A stretch of DNA of 64,000 bases from the NCBI GenBank assembly GCA_045539515.1, contig JAZQFN010000009.1:10683-74682 (forward strand), in the 5' to 3' direction. Below the pieces are notes generated by a model. That model was not told the origin of the DNA and did not search any database. It saw nothing but the letters and a program-made list of their open reading frames with translations. The stretch is from RGIG8748 sp045539515 (GTDB lineage: Bacteria; Bacillota; Clostridia; UMGS1810). The translations under genes and the position numbers were made by a program. Numbering within the stretch: position 1 is the first letter of the stretch; each line of letters begins with the position of its first letter. Shown piece after piece: positions 26,021-34,707 of this stretch.

Positions 26021-27187
26021 TCACTTTAATACTTCATCGTAAATTTCTTTTATTTCCTTTTCCACAACGGAAATATCGTAATCTTTAATTTTTTCAAGAT
26101 TTGCCTTTGACATGGCAACTCTTAAATCTTTATTTTCGGAAATGTTTTTTATGGCACCGGCAAAGCCCGAAACATCCAAAGTATCACAAAGGTAGCCGTT
26201 TACGCCCTCTTCAATTAAATCCACATTTCCTCGAATTTTTGAAGCGATACAGGGAAGTCCACACGCCATGGCTTCCATCATAGAACGGGGCATGCCCTCC
26301 TGCAGTGTTGAAAAGATAAATATATCCGATGCTTTGGCAAGCTCTTTAATATCTGTTCTGAAACCAAGAAAATGAATTTGATTCTCTACACCAAGTTCTT
26401 TTACAAGAGTTTTTAGATTATCGAGCTCGGGACCTTTTCCGCATATGAGATAATGAAGCTTGCTGTTATTGGCTTCGGCTATTGCCTTTATTGCAACAGG
26501 ATAATTCTTACGTGGTATAAGGTCGCCCATGGATATGAGCAAAATATCATCCTTATCTAAACCAAGTTCCTGTCTTTTTGCTTCAACATCTACCTTTGCA
26601 TTGAAATAATCTTCGGTATTTATGCCGACACCGTGAACAAAATATGCCTTGCCGCCCTTTCTTAATTTAAGAGTCTTGGCAAATTCGTAGTCTTCTTGGT
26701 TCATAGTGATAACAGCATCAGTCCAATGAGCCATAAGCTGCTCTGCCCACTTTAAAACAGTTCTGTTAAAAAGCGGTGCACCTTTGTAGCAATGGAATCC
26801 ATGCGCCGTATATATAACCTTTCTGACCTTTTTTAGCTTGCCGCATACTCTGCCTATTGTACCCCCTATGGGAGTATTGCAGTGAATGGCTTCTATTTCG
26901 TTTTCTTTTAAAACTTTCATAAAGTTTTTGTAAGCTACCCTATTGTCCCTAAAATTTGTAAGACTTCTATAGGTATGTGCTTCAAAAAGCTTTACGGGCA
27001 TATTGCACTTTAATTCACCGGGATTTTTGCGGTTTATGCCATAGTGAACATCATAGCCAAGGTCAAGTGCTGCCTGAAGGCAGGGTTTGCTCACGTTGCC
27101 ACAAATTATTTCATCACGGCTCTCGTATTTTTCTTTATTTGGTTTTGTGCTGTTTGCTATAAAAATATAACCTTTCAACAAATTCAC
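26021..27187 (-). CDS. Glycosyltransferase, GT4 family (EpsD-like)
   Basis: A 388-residue GT-B enzyme. The acceptor domain contains IHCNTPIGGTIGRVCGK and VIYTAHGFHCYKGAPLFN, the pattern of EpsD/PelF-type GT4 proteins; the donor domain has SMGDLIPRKNYPVAIKAI and STLQEGMPRSMMEAMACGLP. It overlaps the following gene region slightly. Confidence 0.92.
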   Translation of the reverse strand: MNLLKGYIFIANSTKPNKEKYESRDEIICGNVSKPCLQAALDLGYDVHYGINRKNPGELKCNMPVKLFEAHTYRSLTNFRDNRVAYKNFMKVLKENEIEAIHCNTPIGGTIGRVCGKLKKVRKVIYTAHGFHCYKGAPLFNRTVLKWAEQLMAHWTDAVITMNQEDYEFAKTLKLRKGGKAYFVHGVGINTEDYFNAKVDVEAKRQELGLDKDDILLISMGDLIPRKNYPVAIKAIAEANNSKLHYLICGKGPELDNLKTLVKELGVENQIHFLGFRTDIKELAKASDIFIFSTLQEGMPRSMMEAMACGLPCIASKIRGNVDLIEEGVNGYLCDTLDVSGFAGAIKNISENKDLRVAMSKANLEKIKDYDISVVEKEIKEIYDEVLK

Positions 27188-27192
27188 CTGCT

Positions 27193-27546
27193 TTATTTTT
27201 CTTCCTTCTTTTCAGCCGAAACGCTCTTTACGGAAAGACCTTCCAGCTTACCCACATACATAGCTATAAGACCTATTACAATAGCTATCGAGCCAAGAAT
27301 AATTACCCAAGGATAGTATTCATCTATTAAAAATACCGAAATCGCCTCACCTGTTTTACCACCGGCTATAAGTGCAATTATAAAAGGAATCAGCGGGAGA
27401 CCGCCGGCAAAGAAGGATATAAACATAAGTGCGCCATAGGCTTTATTTAATATTTTAAATATTTTTTCTCGTTTCCTTATCAATACCTCTTGTAGGTGTT
27501 GGGGTATGTATTTCGCATACAATCCCTGCCTTTTCGTATGATTCAT
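27193..27546 (-). CDS. Small membrane protein, hypothetical
   Basis: A 117-residue frame with two strong membrane segments (ALMFISFFAGGLPLIPFIIALIAG split into a helix of about 22 residues, then WVIILGSIAIVIGLIAMYVG) and a basic-acidic tail ending EKKEEK. The first ~30 residues are read out of frame from the glycosyltransferase stub that overlaps it, so the true start may be later, near the KAYGALMF segment. No ribosome site precedes the first ATG. No family recognised; a role as an accessory of the polysaccharide machinery is only a guess. Confidence 0.55.
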   Translation of the reverse strand: MNHTKRQGLYAKYIPQHLQEVLIRKREKIFKILNKAYGALMFISFFAGGLPLIPFIIALIAGGKTGEAISVFLIDEYYPWVIILGSIAIVIGLIAMYVGKLEGLSVKSVSAEKKEEK

Positions 27547-27619
27547 TCATATCCTTTGCAAGATGAGAAGAAGCAATCTGTTCGGGATAACAATAGGAAC
27601 TTAGTTTCAAAATTTTCAT
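27455..27619 (-). pseudogene. Glycosyltransferase N-terminal stub (truncated GT4)
   Basis: A 54-codon frame beginning MKILKLSSYCYPEQIASSHL and reaching TPTPTRGIDKETRKNI before a stop. This is the N-terminus of a WcaI/GT4-type glycosyltransferase. It has an excellent ribosome site (AGGAGATG, 5-6 bases before ATG at 27619), so it was once a real gene. Everything after residue ~54 is gone and the sequence runs into the small membrane protein in another frame, which marks a deletion junction near 27450-27460. Confidence 0.75.
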
Positions 27620-27650
27620 AATTCATCTCCTAATATTGTTTGTAATATTA

Positions 27651-28646
27651 TCAAAACTGAAACATTGTTCCAATGTCATTTTTAAGACAATACTCGTATA
27701 CATACCTCGCAAACTCAACATCTATAAATGCCAAACCAACTGAATTAAAATAGATAAATTCATCTTCTTTTTCTCTTGATTTCTTGTTACCGGATACTAT
27801 ATCTGTCAAATCAGCGTAGATGTCGCTGTTTGCAAGCAAGCCCTCTTTATACATTCTGCTAAGCGTTTGTGAACGATGCTTTACTGATTCCCAATTATCA
27901 CATACAATTTTATCTGCCATTCGAACTACATCATATTCATCTTCCCAACCACCCACATGTATATATAGTGCACCTTTTTTTATATATGCAGCTTTGAGTA
28001 AATCCATTTGCGTACTGGTGGCAGTTACAATGATATCAGCATCATTTACTGCTTTGTCATATCTATCTTTACAATCCACAAATATAACATCTCGATATGA
28101 ATTTGATAGTTCAGCAATAAATTCATACGTAGTTTTTGCTGTTCGAGATGACACAAAGCATTTTTTAATAGAAGGTCTTACTGCTTTTAACATATCAAAG
28201 TGCCGCCTTGCCTCGTTTCCAGCACCTATAAATCCAACAGATTGAGAGCTTGATTTTGAAAGATAGCTTGCCGCAAGAGCGCCCACGGCAGCAGTGCGTA
28301 TACTTGTAATATATGTACCATCCATAACAGAAACGGTATGTCCCGTTTCTATTTCAGAAAGCATTATCATGCCTTCAACATTTCTTATACCTTTAGATGG
28401 ATTATTTGGGAAAACAGAAACCCACTTAACACCACACATTTTATCGGAAACTAAAGTTGCCGGCATACAATTTATTCTATTTTGAGAATCTTCATCAAAA
28501 ATTTGTGATATCTTATCTGGAAGCAAAACATCCTCTCTTGCAAATTTTAAAAACGCACTTTTAACAATATCAACTGCTAACTCATAATTTTTTTCAAAAA
28601 TAGTCTTTATAGCATGTTCTGGTATAAGAATTGTTTTTTTATCCAT
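27651..28646 (-). CDS. Ornithine cyclodeaminase/mu-crystallin family protein
   Basis: A 331-residue NAD(P)-dependent enzyme. The nucleotide loop VGFIGAGNEARRHFDML sits near residue 140, preceded by SIRTAAVGALAASYL, which is the family's hallmark. Members include ornithine cyclodeaminase, alanine dehydrogenase, ketimine reductase and the siderophore enzyme SbnB. Placed directly after three ATP-grasp genes in a polysaccharide locus, it may supply or modify an amino or imino acid for attachment to sugar. The substrate is not predictable. Confidence 0.85.
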   Translation of the reverse strand: MDKKTILIPEHAIKTIFEKNYELAVDIVKSAFLKFAREDVLLPDKISQIFDEDSQNRINCMPATLVSDKMCGVKWVSVFPNNPSKGIRNVEGMIMLSEIETGHTVSVMDGTYITSIRTAAVGALAASYLSKSSSQSVGFIGAGNEARRHFDMLKAVRPSIKKCFVSSRTAKTTYEFIAELSNSYRDVIFVDCKDRYDKAVNDADIIVTATSTQMDLLKAAYIKKGALYIHVGGWEDEYDVVRMADKIVCDNWESVKHRSQTLSRMYKEGLLANSDIYADLTDIVSGNKKSREKEDEFIYFNSVGLAFIDVEFARYVYEYCLKNDIGTMFQF

Positions 28647-28656
28647 TTGTTTTCCC

Positions 28657-29943
28657 TCAGCAAATTACAATCTCTTCAAAAAAATTGTCATTCCATGACA
28701 TAATCATATTTTTACCATTAGTATCGTTTACACATAATTGTGCATTCACTTTATTCACTATTTCATAAAATTCATCTTTTGTGTCAAAAACAAAATGAAC
28801 CATACCAAAATTTTGAGAAAAATTTCCCGTTTTTTCAACAATTGTTCCAATCGCCTTAGATTGAATCAAAGTTATTACTTCAGGCATGTTCTTAATACTT
28901 TCAACACCTTGAACGTCGCCTATTATCCCATCAGTTACATATATGGGATATATTGCATAATGTTTTTTACCACGTTTGTCATCCGGAATCAACGAAGGCC
29001 AACCATATATTTTACTTGTTCCGGTTAATGCATAATACATGTCGGAATACACTTGGTTAATATTGTAAAAATAATCAACAGGATACACAGTAACAGAGCC
29101 ACCATAACGATATCCGGCCTCATTAAAATAGTAATCATCACCATCGTGGAAAACTTCAATCCATATTGTTCCCTCTTTTATGCCAATATCCTTAAACATT
29201 GCAGAAAGCTTATTGTCAAATTTATCACGAAATTCTTTTGCAAAACGACTTTCAAACACAAGCATTCCCACAACAAAGCTTCCATCTTCTGCATACTGTA
29301 TTGGATATTTATCTTCTAACCCGGAAAAAACCATTTCACCGTTCGTAAAGGTGTACACCACAACAACACCTTTGTTATTTACAAGTTTTTCCACCATTAC
29401 TTCTCCTGTTAATGAATTTTTCATAGCAAATTCATAGCCTTTTTTTAGTTCACATATATTATTACAAATCGAAAAGCCATTACTTCCACAACCGTCAGTT
29501 GGTTTCGTGATAACAGGAAAATCTATATCATTTACGCAGGACTCTATCTCATCATAAGTTATATTATATCTTGGAGCCACCGGAATACCAAACTCTATAA
29601 ATTTTTCTTTTAATTTAGATTTATTTTGAATAAAATCCCACTGTGTCTTATTGCAATAGCAAGGCATATCAAGTTCTTCAAGATACTGACAGGCAGCATT
29701 TATCACAGTCTCACTGCCACCTATATATACCCCGTCGATATCATTATCATTTATAACTTTTTTTACTCCATCACTATCAGTTGAATCCACCACATATGCT
29801 TCGCTAGCAACAGAAAAGATGCCACCAGTCTTGTCATTTCCACAAGCCACCAACTTTACTCCGGTATAATCAGAAAAACCTTTAAGTGCCTCTTTCCACG
29901 TTCCACCACCTATTAAAAGCAATGTTTTATTCTTCAAATCCAT
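28657..29943 (-). CDS. ATP-grasp domain protein (carboxylate-amine ligase-like)
   Basis: A 428-residue cytoplasmic protein with a pre-ATP-grasp Rossmann-like part (KNKTLLLIGGGTWKEALKGF), the flexible loop FPVITKPTDGCGSNGFSI and metal-binding acids in WIEVFHDGDDYYFNEAGYRY, then a ~120-residue C-terminal region. The ATG at 29943 follows TGGAGG by 5 bases; the longer frame is not credible. Such enzymes form amide bonds through acyl phosphate intermediates. Confidence 0.85.
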   Translation of the reverse strand: MDLKNKTLLLIGGGTWKEALKGFSDYTGVKLVACGNDKTGGIFSVASEAYVVDSTDSDGVKKVINDNDIDGVYIGGSETVINAACQYLEELDMPCYCNKTQWDFIQNKSKLKEKFIEFGIPVAPRYNITYDEIESCVNDIDFPVITKPTDGCGSNGFSICNNICELKKGYEFAMKNSLTGEVMVEKLVNNKGVVVVYTFTNGEMVFSGLEDKYPIQYAEDGSFVVGMLVFESRFAKEFRDKFDNKLSAMFKDIGIKEGTIWIEVFHDGDDYYFNEAGYRYGGSVTVYPVDYFYNINQVYSDMYYALTGTSKIYGWPSLIPDDKRGKKHYAIYPIYVTDGIIGDVQGVESIKNMPEVITLIQSKAIGTIVEKTGNFSQNFGMVHFVFDTKDEFYEIVNKVNAQLCVNDTNGKNMIMSWNDNFFEEIVIC

Positions 29944-29957
29944 ATTTTCCTCCAGTG

Positions 29958-31052
29958 TCAAAATATACTTTTCTTTTCTTTTAATTTTTTTGCATGGGCG
30001 AGTATTTTGTCTGCGTAATCTCCGAATAAAGGTCCATTTACATACTGATAATACAATACTCCGGGACCTTTTGCATTGTATTCCAAACATACCACATTAT
30101 TGTTTTCATCAACTGAAAAATCCCATGCAATAAATTTCAACCTTGGATAGCATGAATGCGCTTTTTTGGCAATTTCTATCATCTCGCTGAATTTAGGTAC
30201 CTCAACTCCATCAAAGTTGATGCCGCCAGGTGTGTGTTTTACTTTCAAACCGCATGAATGATAACCTGTATCACGCAACTTGCCATTTTCATCAATACCA
30301 ACAATAATCATACCCTTACCATCTTTTGATATAGAATTATCAGTAAACGCACCTACTGCTCCAATCCTGATGGCTGCAGTTATAACAAATACTTCTCCAT
30401 CAATAAACATTGTTGCAATTCTACAAACATTGACAGAAGATTCATTTAATTCTGCAAGTTTAGGATGCTGAATTAAACGTTCTTGTACAATATAATTATC
30501 CTTTTTATAGTCAAGCGGATTTTCGTCAGAACATCTAACCAAAGTAACTCCTCTGCCAAACCCATTTTCAACGGAAGGCTTAAATACGACTTCATCATAT
30601 CTATTTAATAAGTTTTTCGCATCATCCGTAGTTATCATATTGTAATCAGCATCATACATCATACCATCAATATTTCTAACAATAGTATTTGGAAATTTGA
30701 CATTGCTCATAAAAACATCAAAATAATTTTTGTCAGTCATAACATATTTTAAATCAGCAGGATTTAAATAAATCTCTATTTCGGTTCTAAACATATCTTC
30801 CGGAACAATACCCGGACTAAATTTACCTGTAACAGAATAAACTAATTCATGAGTTTTATAACTATATTTAAATCCATATTTTTTATAAATATCATCTACT
30901 TGTTTTTTTTGACCTTTTGTCAATCTTTTGCTAGGTATGCCATTATCTTTTAGCATTTTAAAATAATGCTTATTCGAATTTTTAACAAGATTCCTTCTGT
31001 TAATAATATAAAACCAATCTATCATGCGATCAACGATTTTTTTCTTGTTCAT
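29958..31052 (-). CDS. Sugar-transfer-associated ATP-grasp protein
   Basis: A 364-residue protein matching the ATPgrasp_ST pattern (PF14397): N-terminal basic helix, HELVYSVTGKFSPGIVPEDM, VVFKPSVENGFGRGVTLV as nucleotide loop, NVCRIATMFIDGEVFVITAA, and FIAWDFSVDENNNVVCLEYN as the metal-binding end. The family is named for its frequent place in polysaccharide loci; its reaction is not established. Confidence 0.85.
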   Translation of the reverse strand: MNKKKIVDRMIDWFYIINRRNLVKNSNKHYFKMLKDNGIPSKRLTKGQKKQVDDIYKKYGFKYSYKTHELVYSVTGKFSPGIVPEDMFRTEIEIYLNPADLKYVMTDKNYFDVFMSNVKFPNTIVRNIDGMMYDADYNMITTDDAKNLLNRYDEVVFKPSVENGFGRGVTLVRCSDENPLDYKKDNYIVQERLIQHPKLAELNESSVNVCRIATMFIDGEVFVITAAIRIGAVGAFTDNSISKDGKGMIIVGIDENGKLRDTGYHSCGLKVKHTPGGINFDGVEVPKFSEMIEIAKKAHSCYPRLKFIAWDFSVDENNNVVCLEYNAKGPGVLYYQYVNGPLFGDYADKILAHAKKLKEKKSIF

Positions 31053-31095
31053 AATAATCTCCTTTTATAGCGCCTTATTATTAAAAATAACACAA

Positions 31096-32277
31096 CTAAT
31101 TTGAAATTATCTTCACCACATCAAGCGCCTTTTCGCACACCTTTACTGCATCTTCTGCAGTATCAGCCTGTGCTATTACAAAGCCTACCCTGTCGGTACT
31201 GCTGCCTATGGCGCCGACTTTGTCGCCCACATTCTTTACAAAGGTTATTTCCTTAACGCCATCTAAAGTTCGAGCTTCTTCCACACCTTCTATGGATTCT
31301 ATAGTACCGTAGTCTGTATTAAAGTAGCGGATTGCAGAGCCTTTATTGAGCTTTTGCTCAATATCAGGTGTAATGCCGCAAGATGTTTCTATGGTAGCTT
31401 TTATCATATCAATACCGGTAGATAAAGGCACAAGGTGTGTGGTGATGCAGTCGCCACCCATTCGGGCACCAAGCTCCACCATTTTGGGGCCGTCTTTTGT
31501 AAGCATTATTTCCACATGGGCAGGTCCGTCGGTTATGCCCACGGCCTTTACGGCACGAATAGCAAGGTCTTTAATTTTTGCCACATTGTCCTCGCCAAGT
31601 CTTGACGGCTGTGAATGACCCATCTCCACAAAGTGAGGTGCGCCCGTGGTAAGCTTGTCCGTTACCTGCAGTACATGGGGTTCTCCCCCCACTGCCATAA
31701 CCTCTACGCTCACTTCACTTCCAACCATATATTCTTCAACGATAACTCCGCCCTTTCGGGAATTATCCCTGGTGTAGTTGTATTCATTTTCAAGCTCGCA
31801 AAGGTTATGTACAAGCACCACGCCACGACTGCCGGAGCTGTCGGTGGGCTTCATAATGCAAGGATAGGAAACCTTATTCTTTATATCATCAAACTCTTGT
31901 TCGTTTAATGCAATGTAATACCAGGGATGCTCCACCCCTGCCCCTTCAAAGGCTTTAATCATTTCGCCCTTGTCGGTGGATTTAATGGCAGTATCCATAC
32001 TTATGCCCGGAAGTCCCAGTTCTTTTGCCGCCCTTGAAACGGAGCGCATGGGCATGTCTGTAGCAAGAGTCATTATGCCGTCGGGGTTAAACTCCTTTGC
32101 AACCTTGGCAACACCCTCGGTATCTATTGTACTCACGTTGAAGTACTCATCCGCAAGGGGAATACCCACAGCCTTGGGGTCATAGTCTGCCACAGCCACA
32201 TAGTAACCAAGCTCTTTTGCCTTTTTAATACCCGGCACCTGAAGTACGGAAGCACCGATTATAAGTAACTTCTTCAT
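31096..32277 (-). CDS. ATP-grasp domain protein (biotin carboxylase/PurT-like architecture)
   Basis: A 393-residue three-part ATP-grasp enzyme: Rossmann-like MKKLLIIGASVLQVPGIKKA, central loop YPCIMKPTDSSGSRGVVLV, and HVEIMLTKDGPKMVELGARM with the metal-binding Glu and following GGD. Its start overlaps the sugar transferase stop by 4 bases, which indicates translational coupling. It probably ligates an amino acid or other carboxylate to an amine in polysaccharide modification; the substrates are unknown. Confidence 0.85.
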   Translation of the reverse strand: MKKLLIIGASVLQVPGIKKAKELGYYVAVADYDPKAVGIPLADEYFNVSTIDTEGVAKVAKEFNPDGIMTLATDMPMRSVSRAAKELGLPGISMDTAIKSTDKGEMIKAFEGAGVEHPWYYIALNEQEFDDIKNKVSYPCIMKPTDSSGSRGVVLVHNLCELENEYNYTRDNSRKGGVIVEEYMVGSEVSVEVMAVGGEPHVLQVTDKLTTGAPHFVEMGHSQPSRLGEDNVAKIKDLAIRAVKAVGITDGPAHVEIMLTKDGPKMVELGARMGGDCITTHLVPLSTGIDMIKATIETSCGITPDIEQKLNKGSAIRYFNTDYGTIESIEGVEEARTLDGVKEITFVKNVGDKVGAIGSSTDRVGFVIAQADTAEDAVKVCEKALDVVKIISN

Positions 32278-32921
32278 TTATCTGCTCCAACTTTCTCTTT
32301 TTGGGGAGCCTGCTCCTTGTTGTTTAAGGACTGCTCCACATTAATGTTCTTTCTTAAAAGAACGGAAGCTATTGTTTTGAAAACAATCTTAACATCCATA
32401 ATAAATGTGAGGTTCTCCACATAGTAGCAATCGTGCATAAACTTCTCGTCCTGAGTTATGGAGTTGCGGAAATATGCCTGACTGTAGCCTGTAATACCCG
32501 GGCGGACATCATATCTCTTGATTGTCTTGGGATCGCACTCGGAGAAGGGCTTCTTTGCAAGGGTAGGTCTGGGACCTATCATACTCATATCGCCCTTTAA
32601 AACATTTATAAACTGCGGAAGCTCATCAATGCTGGTCTTACGCATAATCTTACCGATTTTGGTAACTCTGGGATCGTTTTCACTGTTGAAAGTGGAACCG
32701 TCCGCATTGCGGATATCGGGAGCATTTACCATCATTGAACGGAATTTGTACATTTTAAATGTTTTTCCGTTTTTGCCTCTTCTTTCTGCATTATAGAATA
32801 CGGGACCTCTGTCTGTAAAATAGATAATGGGTGCCACAAATATAAATGCAATAAGAAATCCAAGACAGCCTATAAGACCGCAAATTATGTCGATAAATCT
32901 TTTGAAAAAATGTTTATACAT
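32274..32921 (-). CDS. Initiating sugar transferase (monotopic phosphoglycosyl transferase)
   Basis: A 215-residue enzyme that loads the first sugar-phosphate on undecaprenyl phosphate. An N-terminal hydrophobic re-entrant segment (ICGLIGCLGFLIAFIFVAP) is followed by the catalytic core with KMYKFRSMMVNAP, RKTSIDELPQFINVLKGD and MSMIGPRPTL, which are the PglC/WcaJ-family signatures with the Asp-Glu dyad. It is the second gene of the locus. Confidence 0.95.
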   Translation of the reverse strand: MYKHFFKRFIDIICGLIGCLGFLIAFIFVAPIIYFTDRGPVFYNAERRGKNGKTFKMYKFRSMMVNAPDIRNADGSTFNSENDPRVTKIGKIMRKTSIDELPQFINVLKGDMSMIGPRPTLAKKPFSECDPKTIKRYDVRPGITGYSQAYFRNSITQDEKFMHDCYYVENLTFIMDVKIVFKTIASVLLRKNINVEQSLNNKEQAPQKEKVGADK

Positions 32922-32933
32922 TTTATGTACCTT

Positions 32934-34136
32934 CTATCTATATATTTCCTTAATATTCTCAATCACATATTCCACATCTTCCAATGTCATTTTGGTATTG
33001 AGCGGAAGGCTTACTTCGTTTGCAAACTGTGTGTAAGCATTGGGGTAATCTTTAATGTCAAAACCAAGATTCTTGTATGCTGTATGCATGGGAAGGGGTT
33101 TGTAATGAACGTTACACGCGATACCGCGCTCCGCCAGCTTAATAATGAATTCATTGCGGTATTCCATGCTTTTTCCGGTAAGCTTTGCAAGATAAAGATG
33201 ACCGCTGGACTCTGCATTATCGGTGTAGTGGTCAAGATGCTCTATGCCCAGCTCATCCATTGCTTTGTCGTACATTTCTATAAATTCACGGCGTTTTTTA
33301 AGCATTTCGGGGTAACGGTCAAGCTGTACAAGACCAATGGCGCCCATAATGTCTGTCATATTGCACTTATATGCAGGAGATACTATGTCATATTCCCATG
33401 CGCCAAGCTGTGTCTTGGCAAGGGCATCCTTACTCTGACCGTGAAGGGAAAGAAGCATAAATTCTTTGTAAATCTCTTCGTCACTTATTCCCTCAAGCGG
33501 AAGCCATGTAAGAGCACCGCCCTCTGCGGTGGTTAAATTCTTAACTGCGTGGAAGGAGAAGCTTGTAAAGTCTGCCACTTCGCCTGCTTTTTTGCCGTTT
33601 TGCTCTGCACCAAAACCGTGGGCACAGTCTGCAAGCACAAGTACTCTGCCAAGAGCCTCTTGATACTTACCTTTGGGGGTAAATATGCTCTTCTTGGCTT
33701 CAACCACCTCAAAAATGCGCTTGTAGTCTGCCATAACACCTGCAATATCCACAGGAATAATAGCCTTGGTGTTGGGAGTTATGAGTGAAGCCAGCTTGTC
33801 GTAGTCCATCTCGTATCTGCCGGGGGCTGTATCGCAAAGCACAACCTTTGCACCCACATGGCATATAACCGACGCACTTGCAGTATATGTATATGCACTT
33901 GTTATTACCTCGTCGCCCTCACCTATGCCGAAAAGCCTTAATATAAGCTCCATACAGGCAGTTGCGGAATTTAAGCAAACTGCTTTATTGGTATTGCAGT
34001 ATTCTGCTATTTTGTTTTCAAAGAGTTTTGTTTTGGGACCTGTGGTAATCCAGCCGGTTCTTAAAACCTCTGCCACAGCCTGTACTTCTTCTTCGGTCAT
34101 ATCCGGAGGAGAAAAAGGAATGTTTCTTTTTATCAT
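32934..34136 (-). CDS. DegT/DnrJ/EryC1/StrS aminotransferase
   Basis: A 400-residue PLP-dependent sugar aminotransferase. LRTGWITTGPKTKLFENKIA is the substrate-entry loop, and SFSFHAVKNLTTAEGGAL carries the PLP lysine. It would convert a keto-sugar nucleotide to an amino sugar. I start it at the ATG at 34136, seven bases after GGAAGGTG; the longer frame is not needed. It is the promoter-proximal gene of the locus. Confidence 0.92.
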   Translation of the reverse strand: MIKRNIPFSPPDMTEEEVQAVAEVLRTGWITTGPKTKLFENKIAEYCNTNKAVCLNSATACMELILRLFGIGEGDEVITSAYTYTASASVICHVGAKVVLCDTAPGRYEMDYDKLASLITPNTKAIIPVDIAGVMADYKRIFEVVEAKKSIFTPKGKYQEALGRVLVLADCAHGFGAEQNGKKAGEVADFTSFSFHAVKNLTTAEGGALTWLPLEGISDEEIYKEFMLLSLHGQSKDALAKTQLGAWEYDIVSPAYKCNMTDIMGAIGLVQLDRYPEMLKKRREFIEMYDKAMDELGIEHLDHYTDNAESSGHLYLAKLTGKSMEYRNEFIIKLAERGIACNVHYKPLPMHTAYKNLGFDIKDYPNAYTQFANEVSLPLNTKMTLEDVEYVIENIKEIYR

Positions 34137-34190
34137 TTGCGGACACCTTCCGTCTGTTTTTGCACATAATGCACACAATTATACATATAC

Positions 34191-34219
34191 ATTATATCAA
34201 TTATTGATATACTTGTCAA
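34191..34219 (-). promoter_or_regulatory. Consensus vegetative promoter of the polysaccharide locus
   Basis: On the minus strand a perfect TTGACA (34219-34214), a 17-base spacer and a perfect TATAAT (34196-34191) with an extended TGA before it. It drives the ~26 kb unit that begins with the DegT aminotransferase. The untranslated leader is about 45-50 bases. Confidence 0.85.
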
Positions 34220-34421
34220 TGGAAACAATGTCATATAATGTAGTTTGTTGGTAAAAAAATGACAATTAAAAAAACTTTTTCCATTTTAACGGAACAAATG
34301 TTCGGAAGTGTCATCCGGGTTTATCCCCTTTAAATTTATAACAAAACAATTTTATTTTACTGTACCGTTTAAAGGACACCAGATTTGATATACTGTAATC
34401 AAGATAGAAAAAAGCACGGCA

Positions 34422-34444
34422 AATCCGCAATGCCATTGCGGATT
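34422..34444 (+). other. Perfect hairpin upstream of the 31-residue ORF
   Basis: AATCCGCAAT and ATTGCGGATT form a 10-bp stem with a three-base loop 12 bases before the ribosome site of the small ORF at 34469. The 333-base gap 34137-34468 holds the polysaccharide promoter, this hairpin and a weak TTTAAA/TATACT-like pair; no other gene is visible there. Confidence 0.6.
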
Positions 34445-34468
34445 ACAAAATTCTAAGGAGGTAGCAAT

Positions 34469-34564
34469 ATGTATACATTTTTAGCAGTAGGATTCACATC
34501 GTTTGTTGTTTCGGAGGTTTTTGCAGGAGGATACGGCGAAAAGGAAAATACCAACAAAAAGTAA
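34469..34564 (+). CDS. 31-residue small protein, unknown
   Basis: A short frame translating to MYTFLAVGFTSFVVSEVFAG and then GYGEKENTNKK, a 17-20 residue hydrophobic segment followed by a charged tail. A perfect AAGGAGG ribosome site lies 7 bases upstream, which is the main reason for calling it. It could be a small membrane peptide, possibly sporulation-related given the adjoining spoIIID; no family recognised. Confidence 0.65.
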   Translation: MYTFLAVGFTSFVVSEVFAGGYGEKENTNKK

Positions 34565-34610
34565 TATATAGCCTGTTTAAACCACTAAAACCAAAGCCTT
34601 AGTTATCATT

Positions 34611-34640
34611 GTTATATTTTCATTTTTATTCACATATATT
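34611..34640 (+). promoter_or_regulatory. Sigma-E-like promoter for spoIIID
   Basis: GTTATATT (34611-34618), a 14-base spacer and CATATATT (34633-34640) fit the B. subtilis sigma-E consensus GKMATATT-N14-CATACAHT with few mismatches. It lies ~68 bases before the spoIIID start, and spoIIID is a sigma-E regulon member in B. subtilis. Confidence 0.6.
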
Positions 34641-34707
34641 TTACCAATATGACTTGAAATGCCTCTTTGCATTTTAATATCAATGTGCAGGAAGGAATGG
34701 TTTTTTG

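Noticed and set aside
29944..30090. N-terminal extension of the 28657 ATP-grasp protein in the longer reading frame
   Set aside because: The extension lies within the preceding gene, is basic and unlike the family, and a perfect ribosome site marks the ATG at 29943.
32910..33536. Long plus-strand frame opposite the DegT aminotransferase
   Set aside because: Its cysteine/valine-rich translation is an antisense artefact of the conserved aminotransferase.
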